Origin: Sporosarcina ureilytica | GTDB lineage: Bacteria; Bacillota; Bacilli; Bacillales_A; Planococcaceae | Assembly: GCF_001753205.1 (NCBI RefSeq) | Contig: NZ_CP017560.1 | Span: 2,418,001 to 2,482,000 of the forward strand | Length of the DNA: 64,000 bases | Direction of reading: 5' to 3' | Shown here: piece after piece, positions 37,786 to 47,355 of the stretch | Numbering within the stretch: position 1 is the stretch's first letter | How the letters are laid out: each line of letters begins with the position of its first letter | The notes under the pieces: model-generated | The model's input: only the letters and a program-made list of their open reading frames with translations | What the model was told of the DNA's origin: nothing | Databases searched by the model: none | Translations under genes and position numbers: made by a program

Positions 37786-38832
37786 TTACTTCGCCTCCTT
37801 TTTCTTACTCATTCGGTTTAATAAAACCCGTATGATATAGCCGGACGCGACAAAGAAAATAATAAGTGCAATGACAATAGATACAATTTCTATTGGTACA
37901 CCAGCAGCATTTGGCATGTTATTAGCCCCGTACTTTAGAGAACCAAATAAGGTAGCACCAAAAACAACTCCGAGTGGCGTATTAGCGCCTAGTAGCGCAA
38001 CCGCAATGCCATCAAATCCAATTCCAGTAAAACCAGCCATTGTAGAAATATTACCGAATGTACCGAGTGCTTCCATTGCGCCACCAAGTCCCGCAAATGC
38101 ACCTGATATCACCATGGAAAGGACAATATTTTTATTCACATTCATACCAGCATACTGTGATGCATGGTCATTAAATCCAACCGCTTTTAACTCGTAACCT
38201 GTTTTTGTTTTTTCAAGAATAAACCACATAACACCAACCATAAGCAATGCAATGAGGATTCCATAATGTAATGTTGAGAAATCCGTTAAGTTAGATAAAA
38301 ACTCCGAACGCAGTGACGCTGTCTGATGAATTCGGTCGATTTTATAACTGCCGCCTGAAATCGTAGAAATAAGCGCATTTACAATATGCAGTGCGACATA
38401 GTTCATCATAATCGTTACGATAACTTCATGAACACGTAATGTTGCTTTTAATATACCAGGAACAAGCGCCCATAATGCACCTGCTGCAGCTGCTGCTAAC
38501 AATGCTAAAGGCAAATGAATAAATGTCGGCAATTGAAAAGCCATTCCAACATACGCGGCAGCAAACCAACCGACAATAAGTTGCCCTTCTACCCCGATAT
38601 TAAATAGACCTGTTCGAAAAGCAAACGCGACCGCTAACCCCGCTAGTAAGTATGGGCTAATTTGTCGAATCGTTTCTCCGATAGCATATGAGCTTCCAAA
38701 TATTCCATGCCATAACGCAATATATCCATTAATGGCATCATAACCGCTCATCCACATGACAATCGCCCCGACAAATAAGCCGAGAATAATTGAAATAATA
38801 GGTACGAGTATTTTTAAAACCCTATTTGGCAT
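37786..38832 (-). CDS. nupP: Nucleoside ABC transporter permease, NupP type
   Basis: First permease of the nucleoside importer, 348 residues, with multiple membrane segments, the conserved RTGLFNIGVEGQLIVG block, and GYELKAVGFNDHASQYAGMNV in the coupling region. The ATG at 38832 overlaps the nupO gene end by eleven bases and has GAAGGTG nine bases upstream; a GTG four codons earlier is inside that site. Confidence 0.92.
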   Translation of the reverse strand: MPNRVLKILVPIISIILGLFVGAIVMWMSGYDAINGYIALWHGIFGSSYAIGETIRQISPYLLAGLAVAFAFRTGLFNIGVEGQLIVGWFAAAYVGMAFQLPTFIHLPLALLAAAAAGALWALVPGILKATLRVHEVIVTIMMNYVALHIVNALISTISGGSYKIDRIHQTASLRSEFLSNLTDFSTLHYGILIALLMVGVMWFILEKTKTGYELKAVGFNDHASQYAGMNVNKNIVLSMVISGAFAGLGGAMEALGTFGNISTMAGFTGIGFDGIAVALLGANTPLGVVFGATLFGSLKYGANNMPNAAGVPIEIVSIVIALIIFFVASGYIIRVLLNRMSKKKEAK

Positions 38833-40393
38833 CGTGATTGTCACCTTCTTTCAATACAACTTCATCACCAACGACGACCATTTCATCTTTTGAATGACCT
38901 GCCATCAGAAGTCCAAGTTCTTGCTCATTCGTCTCGTTTTGATTGACGACATCAATGATTTGTCCATCGTAAATCACCGCAATACGATCTGAAACATTCA
39001 TAATTTCATCGAGTTCGAAAGAGATTACTAGGACTGCTTTTCCGCGATCACGTTGTTCTATTAATCTTTTATGAATAAATTCAATAGCACCTACATCCAA
39101 TCCACGTGTTGGAAGCGCAGCAATCAGAAGTTCCGGATCACGATCAATTTCGCGGCCGATAATTAACTTTTGTTGATTCCCTCCTGATAATGAACGTGCT
39201 AAAGCATGTTCACCTTGGGTCCGCACATCATACGCATCTATCAGTTCGCGTGCTTTTTTGGAGATAAGCTTATAATCCATGAATCCTTTATTTGAAATTG
39301 GTTTTTGATAATACGTTTGCAAGACGGCATTATAACCAACTGTAAAATCTAACACAAGTCCATGTTTATGCCTATCTTGTGGAATATGTCCTATTCCTGT
39401 TTCCGTAATTTCTCGCGGTTTTTTATTTGTTACATCTGCATTATTTATCGTAATCTTACCACTTTTCACTTTTTTAAGACCGGTAATCGCTTCGATTAAC
39501 TCGGACTGACCATTTCCATCAATGCCTGCAATCCCAACAATTTCACCACGTCTAACGGACAAGTTTAGCTTTTTCACTTTCTCGATACCCCGAGAATCTT
39601 CTACAACAAGGTTTTCGACTTTTAACACTTCATCTTGCGGATTAGAAGGTCCTTTTTCAGTTTTAAATGATACTTGGCGTCCCACCATTAATGTCGCCAA
39701 TTCTTCAGGATCCGTTTCAGATGTATTCACAGTGCCGATACCTTCACCTTTTCGAATTACCGTTACTCTATCAGAAACATCCATAATTTCTTGCAATTTA
39801 TGTGTAATGATAATGATAGATTTGTCTTCTTGAATGAGTTTTTTCATAATTTGAATTAACTCATTAATTTCTTGAGGAGTTAACGATGCTGTTGGCTCAT
39901 CAAAGATAAGAATTTCAGCTCCACGATAAAGCGTTTTTAATATTTCAACACGTTGTTGCATACCTACAGAAATATCTTCAATTTTCGCATACGGATCAAC
40001 ATTCAACCCATAAAGCTTAGATATTTCCTCTACTTTCTTAGCTGCCCCGCGAATATTAATAACGCCTCTTTTTTTCGGTTCATTCCCTAAAATAATATTT
40101 TCAGTTACCGTTAAATTTTCAACGAGCATGAAATGTTGGTGCACCATTCCTATCCCTAAATCGTTTGCGATATTAGGATTAGAAATATTTACTCTCTCTC
40201 CGCGCACACGTATTTCTCCGGCTTCCGGTTGATAAAGACCGAAAAGAATATTCATTAAGGTGGATTTTCCTGCACCATTTTCACCTAACAATGCGTGAAT
40301 CTCACCTTTTTTTAATTGCAAATTAATATTATCATTTGCAACAAAGTTTCCAAATTCTTTTCTAATCCCTAACATTTCTATTACATACTCCAA
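38822..40393 (-). CDS. nupO: Nucleoside ABC transporter ATP-binding protein, NupO type
   Basis: A 523-residue protein with two ABC domains. The first has Walker A LGENGAGKSTLM, signature SVGMQQRVE and Walker B ILIFDEPT. The second has a degenerate Walker A (GIDGNGQSELIE, typical of this family), signature LSGGNQQK and ALPTRGLD replacing a normal Walker B, also typical. The start is TTG 40393, eight bases after AAGGGAG, giving MEYVIEML at the N-terminus exactly as in B. subtilis NupO. A terminator lies between it and nupN. Confidence 0.94.
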   Translation of the reverse strand: MEYVIEMLGIRKEFGNFVANDNINLQLKKGEIHALLGENGAGKSTLMNILFGLYQPEAGEIRVRGERVNISNPNIANDLGIGMVHQHFMLVENLTVTENIILGNEPKKRGVINIRGAAKKVEEISKLYGLNVDPYAKIEDISVGMQQRVEILKTLYRGAEILIFDEPTASLTPQEINELIQIMKKLIQEDKSIIIITHKLQEIMDVSDRVTVIRKGEGIGTVNTSETDPEELATLMVGRQVSFKTEKGPSNPQDEVLKVENLVVEDSRGIEKVKKLNLSVRRGEIVGIAGIDGNGQSELIEAITGLKKVKSGKITINNADVTNKKPREITETGIGHIPQDRHKHGLVLDFTVGYNAVLQTYYQKPISNKGFMDYKLISKKARELIDAYDVRTQGEHALARSLSGGNQQKLIIGREIDRDPELLIAALPTRGLDVGAIEFIHKRLIEQRDRGKAVLVISFELDEIMNVSDRIAVIYDGQIIDVVNQNETNEQELGLLMAGHSKDEMVVVGDEVVLKEGDNHDAK

Positions 40394-40531
40394 TGAGTTC
40401 ACTCCCTTACAACTATGACTTATTTCTATTAAGTTATTCTTCAAAATAAAAATAATTTAATACAAGAAAGACTTTCAAAACATGAAAATCTTTCCTCTAC
40501 TAATTTACAAAAACTACGTATTTATCTCATA

Positions 40532-40562
40532 AATAAAGACCGGAATAAGACCGGTCTTTATT
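40532..40562 (-). terminator. Hairpin between nupN and nupO
   Basis: Perfect 12-bp stem AATAAAGACCGG / CCGGTCTTTATT with a 7-base loop, 20 bases after the nupN stop. The T-run is mostly inside the stem. Because the ATPase and permease genes follow in the same direction, it probably attenuates rather than ends the transcript, favouring the binding protein. Confidence 0.75.
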
Positions 40563-40583
40563 TAGGCTTTTCAAGCCATTATA

Positions 40584-41669
40584 TTACTTCTTCTTTTGTC
40601 GCTCTGTTGGCACTTCAATTTCGCCGCTAGTGACTTTTTCAATGTATTCTTGGATTTTCGCATTAACATCTTCTGGAATTGCTCCACGAGAATCAGCTAA
40701 TCCAACACGGTCTTCATTTATACCGTAGACAATTGTTTCGCCACCCGGGAACTCGCCTTTTTTCGCCAACTCAGCAATGTCTACAACTGAAGCATCGACA
40801 CGCTTAAGTGCAGAAGTTAACGTAACGTTATGCTCGCCAACTTGTCCTTCGTCATATTGGTCGGAGTCTACACCAATTACCCATATATTCGCATCTGGAT
40901 TTGCTGATTTACGCTCTTTGGCTTCAGCGAATACACCGTTACCCGTTGCACCTGAAGCGTGGAAAATGATGTCCACACCCGAAGAATACATTAAGTTTGC
41001 AGTTGCTTTCCCTAATTCAGCTTTATCAAACGCACCCGTGTAATCGATATCAATTTTTATGTCAGGGTTTACAGCTTCAACGCCCGCTACAAATCCTGCT
41101 TCAAAACGTTCAATTACTGGGATATCCATTCCACCAACAAAACCGACTTTATTTGACTCTGTCATAAGTGCCGCAGCAACCCCTGCTAAATAGCCGGCTT
41201 CCTGGTCTTTAAACAGAATGCTTGCAACGTTTGGTTGGTCAACTTCACCGTCAATTATCGCAAAATTTGTATCCGGACGTTGCTCTGCAATTTCATTAAT
41301 CGCATCGACAATAATAAAACCTACACCGAAAATTAAATCAAAATCACGTTGAACGAGTCTGTTTAGGTTCGGCATATAATCCGAGTCATCGTTGGATTGT
41401 AAATAGTCGTATCCACCGTCTCCTCTTTCCATATTGTTATCCGCACCAAAATCTTGAATTCCTTTCCAAGCTGACGTGTTGAATGACTTGTCGTCAATAC
41501 CGCCAACATCAGTTACCATCGCAACTGAGAATTCAGATTTTTCACCTGAAGTATCAGAACCTGCATTATTGTTTTCTTCTTTTTTACCTTTATCCGTTCC
41601 ACACGCTGCTAGAAAAACGCTTACAACAAGCATCGCGGCTAATAAAAGGCTAAACCTACGTTTTTTCAT
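40584..41669 (-). CDS. nupN: BMP family nucleoside-binding lipoprotein, NupN type
   Basis: Substrate-binding lipoprotein for the nucleoside importer. The 361-residue protein has a signal peptide ending in the lipobox LAAC with lipidated Cys23, a low-complexity linker, and the BMP/PnrA fold (VAMVTDVGGIDDKSFNTSAWKG, DYLQSNDDSDY, GVGFIIVDAINEIA, FKDQEAGYLAGVAAALM, IGVDSDQYDEG). ATG 41669 has GGGAGG upstream. It follows the GntR regulator by 53 bases. Confidence 0.93.
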   Translation of the reverse strand: MKKRRFSLLLAAMLVVSVFLAACGTDKGKKEENNNAGSDTSGEKSEFSVAMVTDVGGIDDKSFNTSAWKGIQDFGADNNMERGDGGYDYLQSNDDSDYMPNLNRLVQRDFDLIFGVGFIIVDAINEIAEQRPDTNFAIIDGEVDQPNVASILFKDQEAGYLAGVAAALMTESNKVGFVGGMDIPVIERFEAGFVAGVEAVNPDIKIDIDYTGAFDKAELGKATANLMYSSGVDIIFHASGATGNGVFAEAKERKSANPDANIWVIGVDSDQYDEGQVGEHNVTLTSALKRVDASVVDIAELAKKGEFPGGETIVYGINEDRVGLADSRGAIPEDVNAKIQEYIEKVTSGEIEVPTERQKKK

Positions 41670-41722
41670 TACAAATAGACCTCCCTATTTTTTCTTATAT
41701 ATTAGTATGACGCTATTGCGTC

Positions 41723-42448
41723 TTATACCCTTTTACGTACTACGTGAAAACTGAATTTATCCGCTCTAAAATAGTTTTTCGAATAGAGAACCATCTCACC
41801 GTCATCACTATAATGTTTTTGTATTAACGCCAATAAAGGAATATCAATACCACATCTTAATAATGAAGATGCCTCCTCATCGTAATCGATTGGCTCAATT
41901 TGTGCCACCGCTTGTGTAATCCGAATATCTCCAGATTGTTCAATGGCGTCAAATATCGAGGTTTTCAAAAGTTCGTCAGCGCCTACCGGAAAGTTTTTCG
42001 CCAACACTTGATCAATACAAAATACGACAGGCTGGCCATCCGCAGTTCTCAAGCGTTTAATTGTAATGATTTTATCAGTTTCCCCATAATTAAACCTCTT
42101 AATACTAGCATCTGTAGCATCCGTTTCAGATACATCCATAAGGATTGTTCCAGACTCCATTCCCGCCTGTTCAATCATCGTAGTCACACTAGTTAATTCT
42201 TCTATTCCCGATGTAAACAATGGTTTAGGATTAACGAAAGTACCGACACCATGCTTCCGGACAACGACTTTCTCACTTTCTAAAATTTGAAGCGCTTTAC
42301 GTAAAGTCGCTAAACTTACGCCCAAACTTTTTGCAAGTTCAAATTCGTTAGGGATTCGTTCGTTTGCTTTAATTACACCTGATTCAATGTCTCGTTTTAA
42401 CTGTTCTATTACATTCTTGTATGTTTTTCCTTGATCAGCATTTTCCAT
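41723..42448 (-). CDS. ymfC: GntR-family (HutC subfamily) transcriptional regulator YmfC
   Basis: A 241-residue regulator with an N-terminal winged helix (YKNVIEQLKRDIESGVIKANERIPNEFELAKSLGVSLATLRKALQILESEKVVVRKHGVGTFV) and a C-terminal UTRA ligand-binding domain. It fits YmfC in size and position next to spoIIIE. In this genome it precedes the nucleoside importer genes, so it probably controls them in response to a nucleoside or related ligand, comparable to NupR in B. subtilis; this is inference. ATG 42448 follows GGAGGTG by about ten bases. Confidence 0.88.
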   Translation of the reverse strand: MENADQGKTYKNVIEQLKRDIESGVIKANERIPNEFELAKSLGVSLATLRKALQILESEKVVVRKHGVGTFVNPKPLFTSGIEELTSVTTMIEQAGMESGTILMDVSETDATDASIKRFNYGETDKIITIKRLRTADGQPVVFCIDQVLAKNFPVGADELLKTSIFDAIEQSGDIRITQAVAQIEPIDYDEEASSLLRCGIDIPLLALIQKHYSDDGEMVLYSKNYFRADKFSFHVVRKRV

Positions 42449-42785
42449 AACAACATTCACCTCCAGGCTAATATGCAATGCAACTACCCCTATGTCCTTT
42501 GTCAACTTTACTATAACACTTTCGACTCATAAAATAAACATGCTTTTTGCAATTGTATTATTCGGAAATTAACGAAACGTAGGAAGTTTTTGTTTTATTA
42601 ACCAAGCTAGGATCCGCTTGATTCTGCTGATATCTTTTAGGAGCAGCAGTAAAAACATAAGTTGAACTTATGCTTGTACAATACAGACTTAAGCACTATA
42701 AATATTCCCACAATTTGTTTGATGAATCTTTTAAAAGTTGTATATCCCCCCACTAGCCAGTGGGAGATATATACAATATGAAAAA
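42449..42785 (-). other. Intergenic region between spoIIIE and ymfC
   Basis: Holds a possible ymfC promoter on the minus strand (TATAGT at 42510-42515, with a weak TTTATT 17 bases upstream) and several short inverted repeats: AAGCTAGGATCCGCTT near 42604, CTGCTG / CAGCAG at about 42626-42650, and CATAAGTTGAACTTATG near 42656. No coding frame is convincing. Confidence 0.4.
42740..42774 (-). other. Hairpin just downstream of spoIIIE
   Basis: GTATAT / ATATAC outer and CCCACT / AGTGGG inner stem with loop AGCC, 12 bases after the spoIIIE stop. No T-run on the minus strand, so if it terminates it does so poorly. Confidence 0.5.
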
Positions 42786-45119
42786 TCAATACTCACTTTC
42801 CCCTTTATCGACAAGCACTTGACGCGGTCTACTTCCATCCGGTGGCCCTACAATCCCTCGCATCTCCATTTGGTCAACGATACGAGCTGCTCGCGAATAA
42901 CCAATTCTAAAACGTCGTTGCAACATGGATACAGACGCCGTTTGCATATCGGTGACCAACTGAACGGCATCATCATAAAGTTCGTCTGTCTCTTCGTGAG
43001 GCGGAACTTCAACCACCTCTGTCGGTATCATTTCTTCTTGATATTGAGCCTTTTGTTGCTCGATCACAAAGTCGACAACCGCCTCTACTTCACTATCAGA
43101 AACGAAAGCACCTTGAATTCTCACTGGCTTTGAACCACCTGCTGGTAAAAAGAGCATATCGCCTCTTCCCAATAACTTATCGGCACCCCCACTATCTAAA
43201 ATGGTTCTAGAGTCAATTGCCGATGAAACTGCAAATGCGATTCTCGATGGGATGTTGGCTTTAATTACACCAGTAATGACATCGACACTCGGTCTTTGTG
43301 TAGCAATAATTAAATGAATACCCGCCGCACGAGCCATTTGAGCAAGTCGTGTAATTGAATCTTCAACATCACTAGAAGCGACCATCATTAAATCCGCTAG
43401 TTCATCAACAATTACAACGATATAAGGCATATGTGGATGTTTTTCATCGTTTTCTTCATTCCACACATCGATATGTGTATTATAGCCTTCAATATTTCTT
43501 GTACCAGTATGGGAAAACAATTCATAACGGCGTTCCATTTCAGAAACAACCTTTTGCAATGCTTGTGCTGCTTTCCTAGGATCCGTTACGACGGGCGCAA
43601 GTAAATGCGGAATTCCATTGTAGACATTCAATTCGACCATTTTAGGGTCAATCATCATCATTTTTACTTCATGCGGTTTCGTACGCATTAAAATACTAAT
43701 AATAATGCCATTAATACAAACACTCTTCCCGCTTCCCGTAGACCCTGCAATTAGCATATGTGGCATTTTATTTAACTCAGTAAGGATCGCCTGTCCAGTA
43801 ACATCCCGACCTAGTGAAATCATCAGTTTGGCATCAGGTGAATTATTCTCTTTGGACTCAATCACTTCTCGCAAACTGACAACTGCAACGTTCGTGTTTG
43901 GAACTTCGATCCCGACAGCAGACTTACCAGGGATGGGCGCTTCAATGCGGAGGTCACTAGCTGCAAGCGCTAATGCCAAGTCATCAGTCAAACTTACAAT
44001 TCTACTTACTTTTACGCCTGCGTCCGGCAAAACTTCATATTTGGTGACGGCAGGACCTAAATGAACTTGTGTCACACGTGCTTTTACGCCAAAACTTAAA
44101 AACGTCTCTTCTAATTTTTTTGCATTCGCTTGAATGGAATCATATTCACCTGATTGGTCATTATAAGGCGTTTCTTTAAGCAATGATGGAGGTGGTAAAA
44201 TATAAGATTCATTCTCCTCTTCACCTGTCACTCCGCTATAAGTTTCTATTTCCTCTGGCGATTCTTCCGCTGGAGTTGGCTCCTCTACAGGTGCAGGTTC
44301 CGGAATTTCTTCTTTCTTTTCAATTCGTTCATTAAAAGCCGAAATAATCGGTTGTGTAGGCGGTTCTTCAGCAACCTCTACTGCCATGGCCGGAACTTGT
44401 ACAGGCTCCTTCTCTTTTACCTGTTTTTTCTTTTTTGATCTCGACTGTCTTGTAGGGGCTGGTTGCTCCTGTTGTACTTTCTTTTCCCGCTTAAACATAT
44501 CGCTAATCATTTGTTTGGTAGAACCGTAAAATTTAGGTGCGGTTTCTGCAAGATAAGGAATGAACGCTTTCCCCGACAACAAAACTAGGCCAATTAAAAG
44601 TAATAGCACCCCCGCCACTTTTGCACCTGTAGAATCAAATAATGAATAAAACAATGCATAAATAAAAGCGCCTACCATTCCCCCACCAAGCGATCCGCTT
44701 CGTGAAGCAATTCCATCATTTGTGACGAGTACATGCCACGTCTGTTTAATGGATGAGTTTGTCATCAATACTCGATTTTCAGACATGGCATCGAATAAGG
44801 ATACATGGCTAAATAAAAGAAGACTCGCCAGTACGAATAAGCTCCCGATGAGTATTCGATTTTTCCAGCCTCCTACTTTGCGCTTAATCATAAAGATAAG
44901 CGCTTGAATAATTAGTAATAATGGGATAGCCACATGCCAATTTCCGAATAAAAACCTTGAAGCTGAGGAAAGTACGTTTCCTGCTGGTCCTAGTTCAAAA
45001 ATAATAATCACAGCTAAACCAATCATTACTAAACCAATAATTTCATAAAGCAAAGGATTTAAACCTGTCTGTTTTTTCTTTCTTGGTTTTGCTTTTCTTC
45101 GTCTCTTATTTCTTGACAT
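42786..45119 (-). CDS. spoIIIE: DNA translocase SpoIIIE/FtsK
   Basis: Pumps the chromosome into the forespore through the septum. The 777-residue protein has a basic N-terminus, four or five membrane helices within residues 22-185, a Pro/Glu/Lys-rich linker (about 210-330), and the motor domain with Walker A GSTGSGKS (459-466), Walker [13 protein letters not shown] and the helix region [20 protein letters not shown]-terminal winged-helix gamma domain ([31 protein letters not shown]) reads orienting sequences. It could be the vegetative FtsK paralogue, but size and its rnjB/ymfC neighbourhood support SpoIIIE. The ATG has GGAGGAGG upstream. Confidence 0.95.
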   Translation of the reverse strand: MSRNKRRRKAKPRKKKQTGLNPLLYEIIGLVMIGLAVIIIFELGPAGNVLSSASRFLFGNWHVAIPLLLIIQALIFMIKRKVGGWKNRILIGSLFVLASLLLFSHVSLFDAMSENRVLMTNSSIKQTWHVLVTNDGIASRSGSLGGGMVGAFIYALFYSLFDSTGAKVAGVLLLLIGLVLLSGKAFIPYLAETAPKFYGSTKQMISDMFKREKKVQQEQPAPTRQSRSKKKKQVKEKEPVQVPAMAVEVAEEPPTQPIISAFNERIEKKEEIPEPAPVEEPTPAEESPEEIETYSGVTGEEENESYILPPPSLLKETPYNDQSGEYDSIQANAKKLEETFLSFGVKARVTQVHLGPAVTKYEVLPDAGVKVSRIVSLTDDLALALAASDLRIEAPIPGKSAVGIEVPNTNVAVVSLREVIESKENNSPDAKLMISLGRDVTGQAILTELNKMPHMLIAGSTGSGKSVCINGIIISILMRTKPHEVKMMMIDPKMVELNVYNGIPHLLAPVVTDPRKAAQALQKVVSEMERRYELFSHTGTRNIEGYNTHIDVWNEENDEKHPHMPYIVVIVDELADLMMVASSDVEDSITRLAQMARAAGIHLIIATQRPSVDVITGVIKANIPSRIAFAVSSAIDSRTILDSGGADKLLGRGDMLFLPAGGSKPVRIQGAFVSDSEVEAVVDFVIEQQKAQYQEEMIPTEVVEVPPHEETDELYDDAVQLVTDMQTASVSMLQRRFRIGYSRAARIVDQMEMRGIVGPPDGSRPRQVLVDKGESEY

Positions 45120-45174
45120 GTTCCTCCTCCTTTCGCATCTTTATTTCTTTAAAATAAGGTATATCACGTTAAAT

Positions 45175-45303
45175 GTTGATTTTCGTTCCGGGCGGACGCT
45201 TTCCGTGGGGCCGGCGGTAAGCCTCCTCAGTCGCTTCGCTCCCTGTGGGGTCTTACCTGTCCGGCTAATCCCACTGGAGTCGCCGCCCTCCACTACAATC
45301 AAC
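45175..45303 (+). repeat. GC-rich ~130 bp intergenic repeat, copy 2
   Basis: Same element as at 9807-9939 and in the same orientation: starts GTTGATTTTCGTTCCGGGCG and ends CCACTACAATCAAC, with the shared blocks AAGCCTCCTC/GAGCCTCCTC, GGGGTCT-ACCTGTC, GGCTAATCCC and GGAGTCGCCGCC. The two copies differ at scattered positions, so they are not recent duplicates. It lies in the 301-base gap between spoIIIE and rnjB, where B. subtilis has tepA. Confidence 0.85.
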
Positions 45304-45362
45304 AGAGACACCCTCATTTAAAATTAGCAATTATAAATTCACTCAACATTTCTTCACTAAAC

Positions 45363-45402
45363 AAAAAGGATTTCCCGCCGGTTAGACGGCAAGGAAACCC
45401 TT
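45363..45402 (-). terminator. Intrinsic terminator after rnjB
   Basis: Minus-strand stem built from TTTCC-TT-GCCG and CGGC-GG-GAAA with a small bulge, then CCTTTTTG (45363-45369). It begins about 20 bases after the rnjB stop. Confidence 0.62.
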
Positions 45403-45420
45403 CGGCATGTTCTAAATCTG

Positions 45421-47088
45421 TTAATATTCCATAATAATAGGAATGATCATCGGTCTTCTTTTCGTCTGTTGGTACAAGTAAGAACTTAATGTATCACGAA
45501 TCTCTGTCTTTATCCCTGTCCACTCAAACGACTTCTTAGTCACATGTTTGTCAACTATTTTTCGAACAAGCTTTCTCGCTTCTTCTAACAATTCTTCCGA
45601 TTCACGAACATAGACAAATCCTCGAGACACTATCTCAGGACCTGCTGCAATTCGCTTTTGTTTACGATTCAGTGTAATGACAACCGTGAAAATTCCATCT
45701 TGTGACAAAAGTTTTCGATCCCGTAAAACAATATTTCCTACATCTCCAACTCCGATTCCATCTATTAGGACATTCCCAGCTTGGACGCGGCCACTCATGC
45801 GCATTTTATTATTTTTATACTCTACAATATCGCCTTTATCTGCGATGAAAATACTAGTCTTTTTAATACCTGTTTGTTGCGCAAGTTTTGAATGCGCAAT
45901 CAACATACGATACTCCCCTTGGATTGGGATAAAATATTTAGGCTGCATTAAATTTAACATTAATTTCAGGTCTTCTTGACTTCCGTGTCCGGAGACATGC
46001 ACTTTTCTACTTGAAGTTAAAACCCTTGCACCTTTTTTAGAAAGTTGATTCATCGTCTCATACATGGATACTTCCATTCCCGGAGACGGTGTAAATGTAA
46101 TGAGCACTGTATCAGTGTCGTTAATTTTAATATCTTTGTGATGGTTGCGCACAATTTTTTCCAGGGCATCTAATGGTTCACCTTTATTCCCCGTGACGAT
46201 TATGACAACCTCATCGTTTTCATACTTATCTAGCTCTTGTACCGGAATAACGACATCATCTTCAATTGTTAAATACCCAAGGTTCATGCCAACTTCGAAA
46301 TAGCTTTCAAGACTCTTTCCTACAACAGCAACTTTTTTCCCTGATTCAAACGCTTTATCGAATACTTGCTGAATTCGAATAAAGTTAGAAGCATAAAGTG
46401 CAACAAGAATACGTCCTTTTGCTTCATGAAATGTCTTAGAGAGATGTGTTTCAATGACTGATTCAGAAGTTGTGTAGCCAGGACGCTCAGCTTCTGAGGA
46501 ATCAGACATTAAAATAAAGACGCCTTTCTCCCCTAAGTTTGCCATTTTACCAATGTCAGGACGATATTTTCCTTTTGCGGATTGGTCAAATTTAAACTCG
46601 CCTGTATGAACAATCGCACCCTCACTCGTATTGAACACAATACCAAGAGAATCTGGAATGCTGTGCGTCGTATTGAAAAAAGTCACATGTGTACGATTAA
46701 AATTCATGCGGCTTCTATTCGTCACTTCAAAAAATCGAATCGGATACGGCGCAGGCATATCTTTCAAATGCTCTTTTGCTAACGCTAACGTTAATTTCGA
46801 ACCATAAACAGGTGCTTGTACAACTTGTAATAAATACGCTAGTGAGCCAATCGCATCCTCATGTCCGTGCGTTAAAAATATTCCTTTTACACGTTCCTTA
46901 TTTTCTTCAACGTATGTAAGGTCAGGTATGACAATGTCGATTCCTAGCATTTCACTTTCCGGAAACATAAGCCCCGAATCTACGATAAACATTTCATCGT
47001 CAATTTCTACGACATACATCGCTTTTCCAACTTCCCCTACCCCTCCGAGGGGAATGATTCTAATACATTCGTTTTTTATTTTTGTCAA
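45421..47088 (-). CDS. rnjB: Ribonuclease J2
   Basis: Metallo-beta-lactamase/beta-CASP RNase, partner of RNase J1 in 5' RNA processing and decay. The 555-residue protein has the beta-lactamase core, but motif 2 reads HGHEDAIG (74-81): the last metal-binding histidine of J1 (HGHEDHIG) is alanine, the typical reduced-activity J2 signature. The beta-CASP part includes SSRKVHVSGHGSQEDL, FIPIQGEYRML, and a C-terminal domain from about 450. Start is TTG 47088, seven bases after AGGAGG. In B. subtilis tepA follows; here it is absent. Confidence 0.93.
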   Translation of the reverse strand: MTKIKNECIRIIPLGGVGEVGKAMYVVEIDDEMFIVDSGLMFPESEMLGIDIVIPDLTYVEENKERVKGIFLTHGHEDAIGSLAYLLQVVQAPVYGSKLTLALAKEHLKDMPAPYPIRFFEVTNRSRMNFNRTHVTFFNTTHSIPDSLGIVFNTSEGAIVHTGEFKFDQSAKGKYRPDIGKMANLGEKGVFILMSDSSEAERPGYTTSESVIETHLSKTFHEAKGRILVALYASNFIRIQQVFDKAFESGKKVAVVGKSLESYFEVGMNLGYLTIEDDVVIPVQELDKYENDEVVIIVTGNKGEPLDALEKIVRNHHKDIKINDTDTVLITFTPSPGMEVSMYETMNQLSKKGARVLTSSRKVHVSGHGSQEDLKLMLNLMQPKYFIPIQGEYRMLIAHSKLAQQTGIKKTSIFIADKGDIVEYKNNKMRMSGRVQAGNVLIDGIGVGDVGNIVLRDRKLLSQDGIFTVVITLNRKQKRIAAGPEIVSRGFVYVRESEELLEEARKLVRKIVDKHVTKKSFEWTGIKTEIRDTLSSYLYQQTKRRPMIIPIIMEY

Positions 47089-47134
47089 TTTTTTTCCTCC
47101 TAATTCTACTTCCCGGCCAGTTCAGCTATTTTTC

Positions 47135-47163
47135 ATTATACGTGACGAATCGTTTTGGTACAA
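47135..47163 (-). promoter_or_regulatory. Sigma-A promoter for rnjB
   Basis: Minus-strand TTGTAC (47158-47163) and TATAAT (47135-47140), spacer 17 bases, about 45 bases before the rnjB start. Confidence 0.7.
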
Positions 47164-47216
47164 ATATAAAAGTTAAAGAAGACAGCGATTTTATTTTATG
47201 TATTTTTAGAATAAAG

Positions 47217-47315
47217 GAAGCTAATCACTACAGGCATAAGTCGAACTGTCGACGTGGCGAACTTTGCCACATAGACAGTTTGCTTATGACCCGAGCGGTT
47301 GCCACCTGAAGCTAG
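47217..47315. repeat. Intergenic stem-loop element
   Basis: A strongly self-complementary block: CATAAG (47235-47240) pairs with CTTATG (47283-47288), AACTGTC (47244-47250) with GACAGTT (47274-47280), and GTGGC (47254-47258) with GCCAC (47266-47270). The ends AAGCTAAT and GAAGCTAG are near copies. It shares motifs with the degenerate element at 12826-12928. It sits between dapA's terminator and the rnjB promoter and shows no coding frame. Confidence 0.6.
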
Positions 47316-47320
47316 AAAAC

Positions 47321-47353
47321 AAAAAAAGCCGGTCTCATTTTTAACCGGCTTTT
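47321..47353 (-). terminator. Intrinsic terminator after dapA
   Basis: Stem AAAAGCCGGT / ACCGGCTTTT (47324-47353) with a 10-base loop, followed on the minus strand by further T. Three bases beyond the dapA stop. Confidence 0.88.
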
Positions 47354-47355
47354 CC

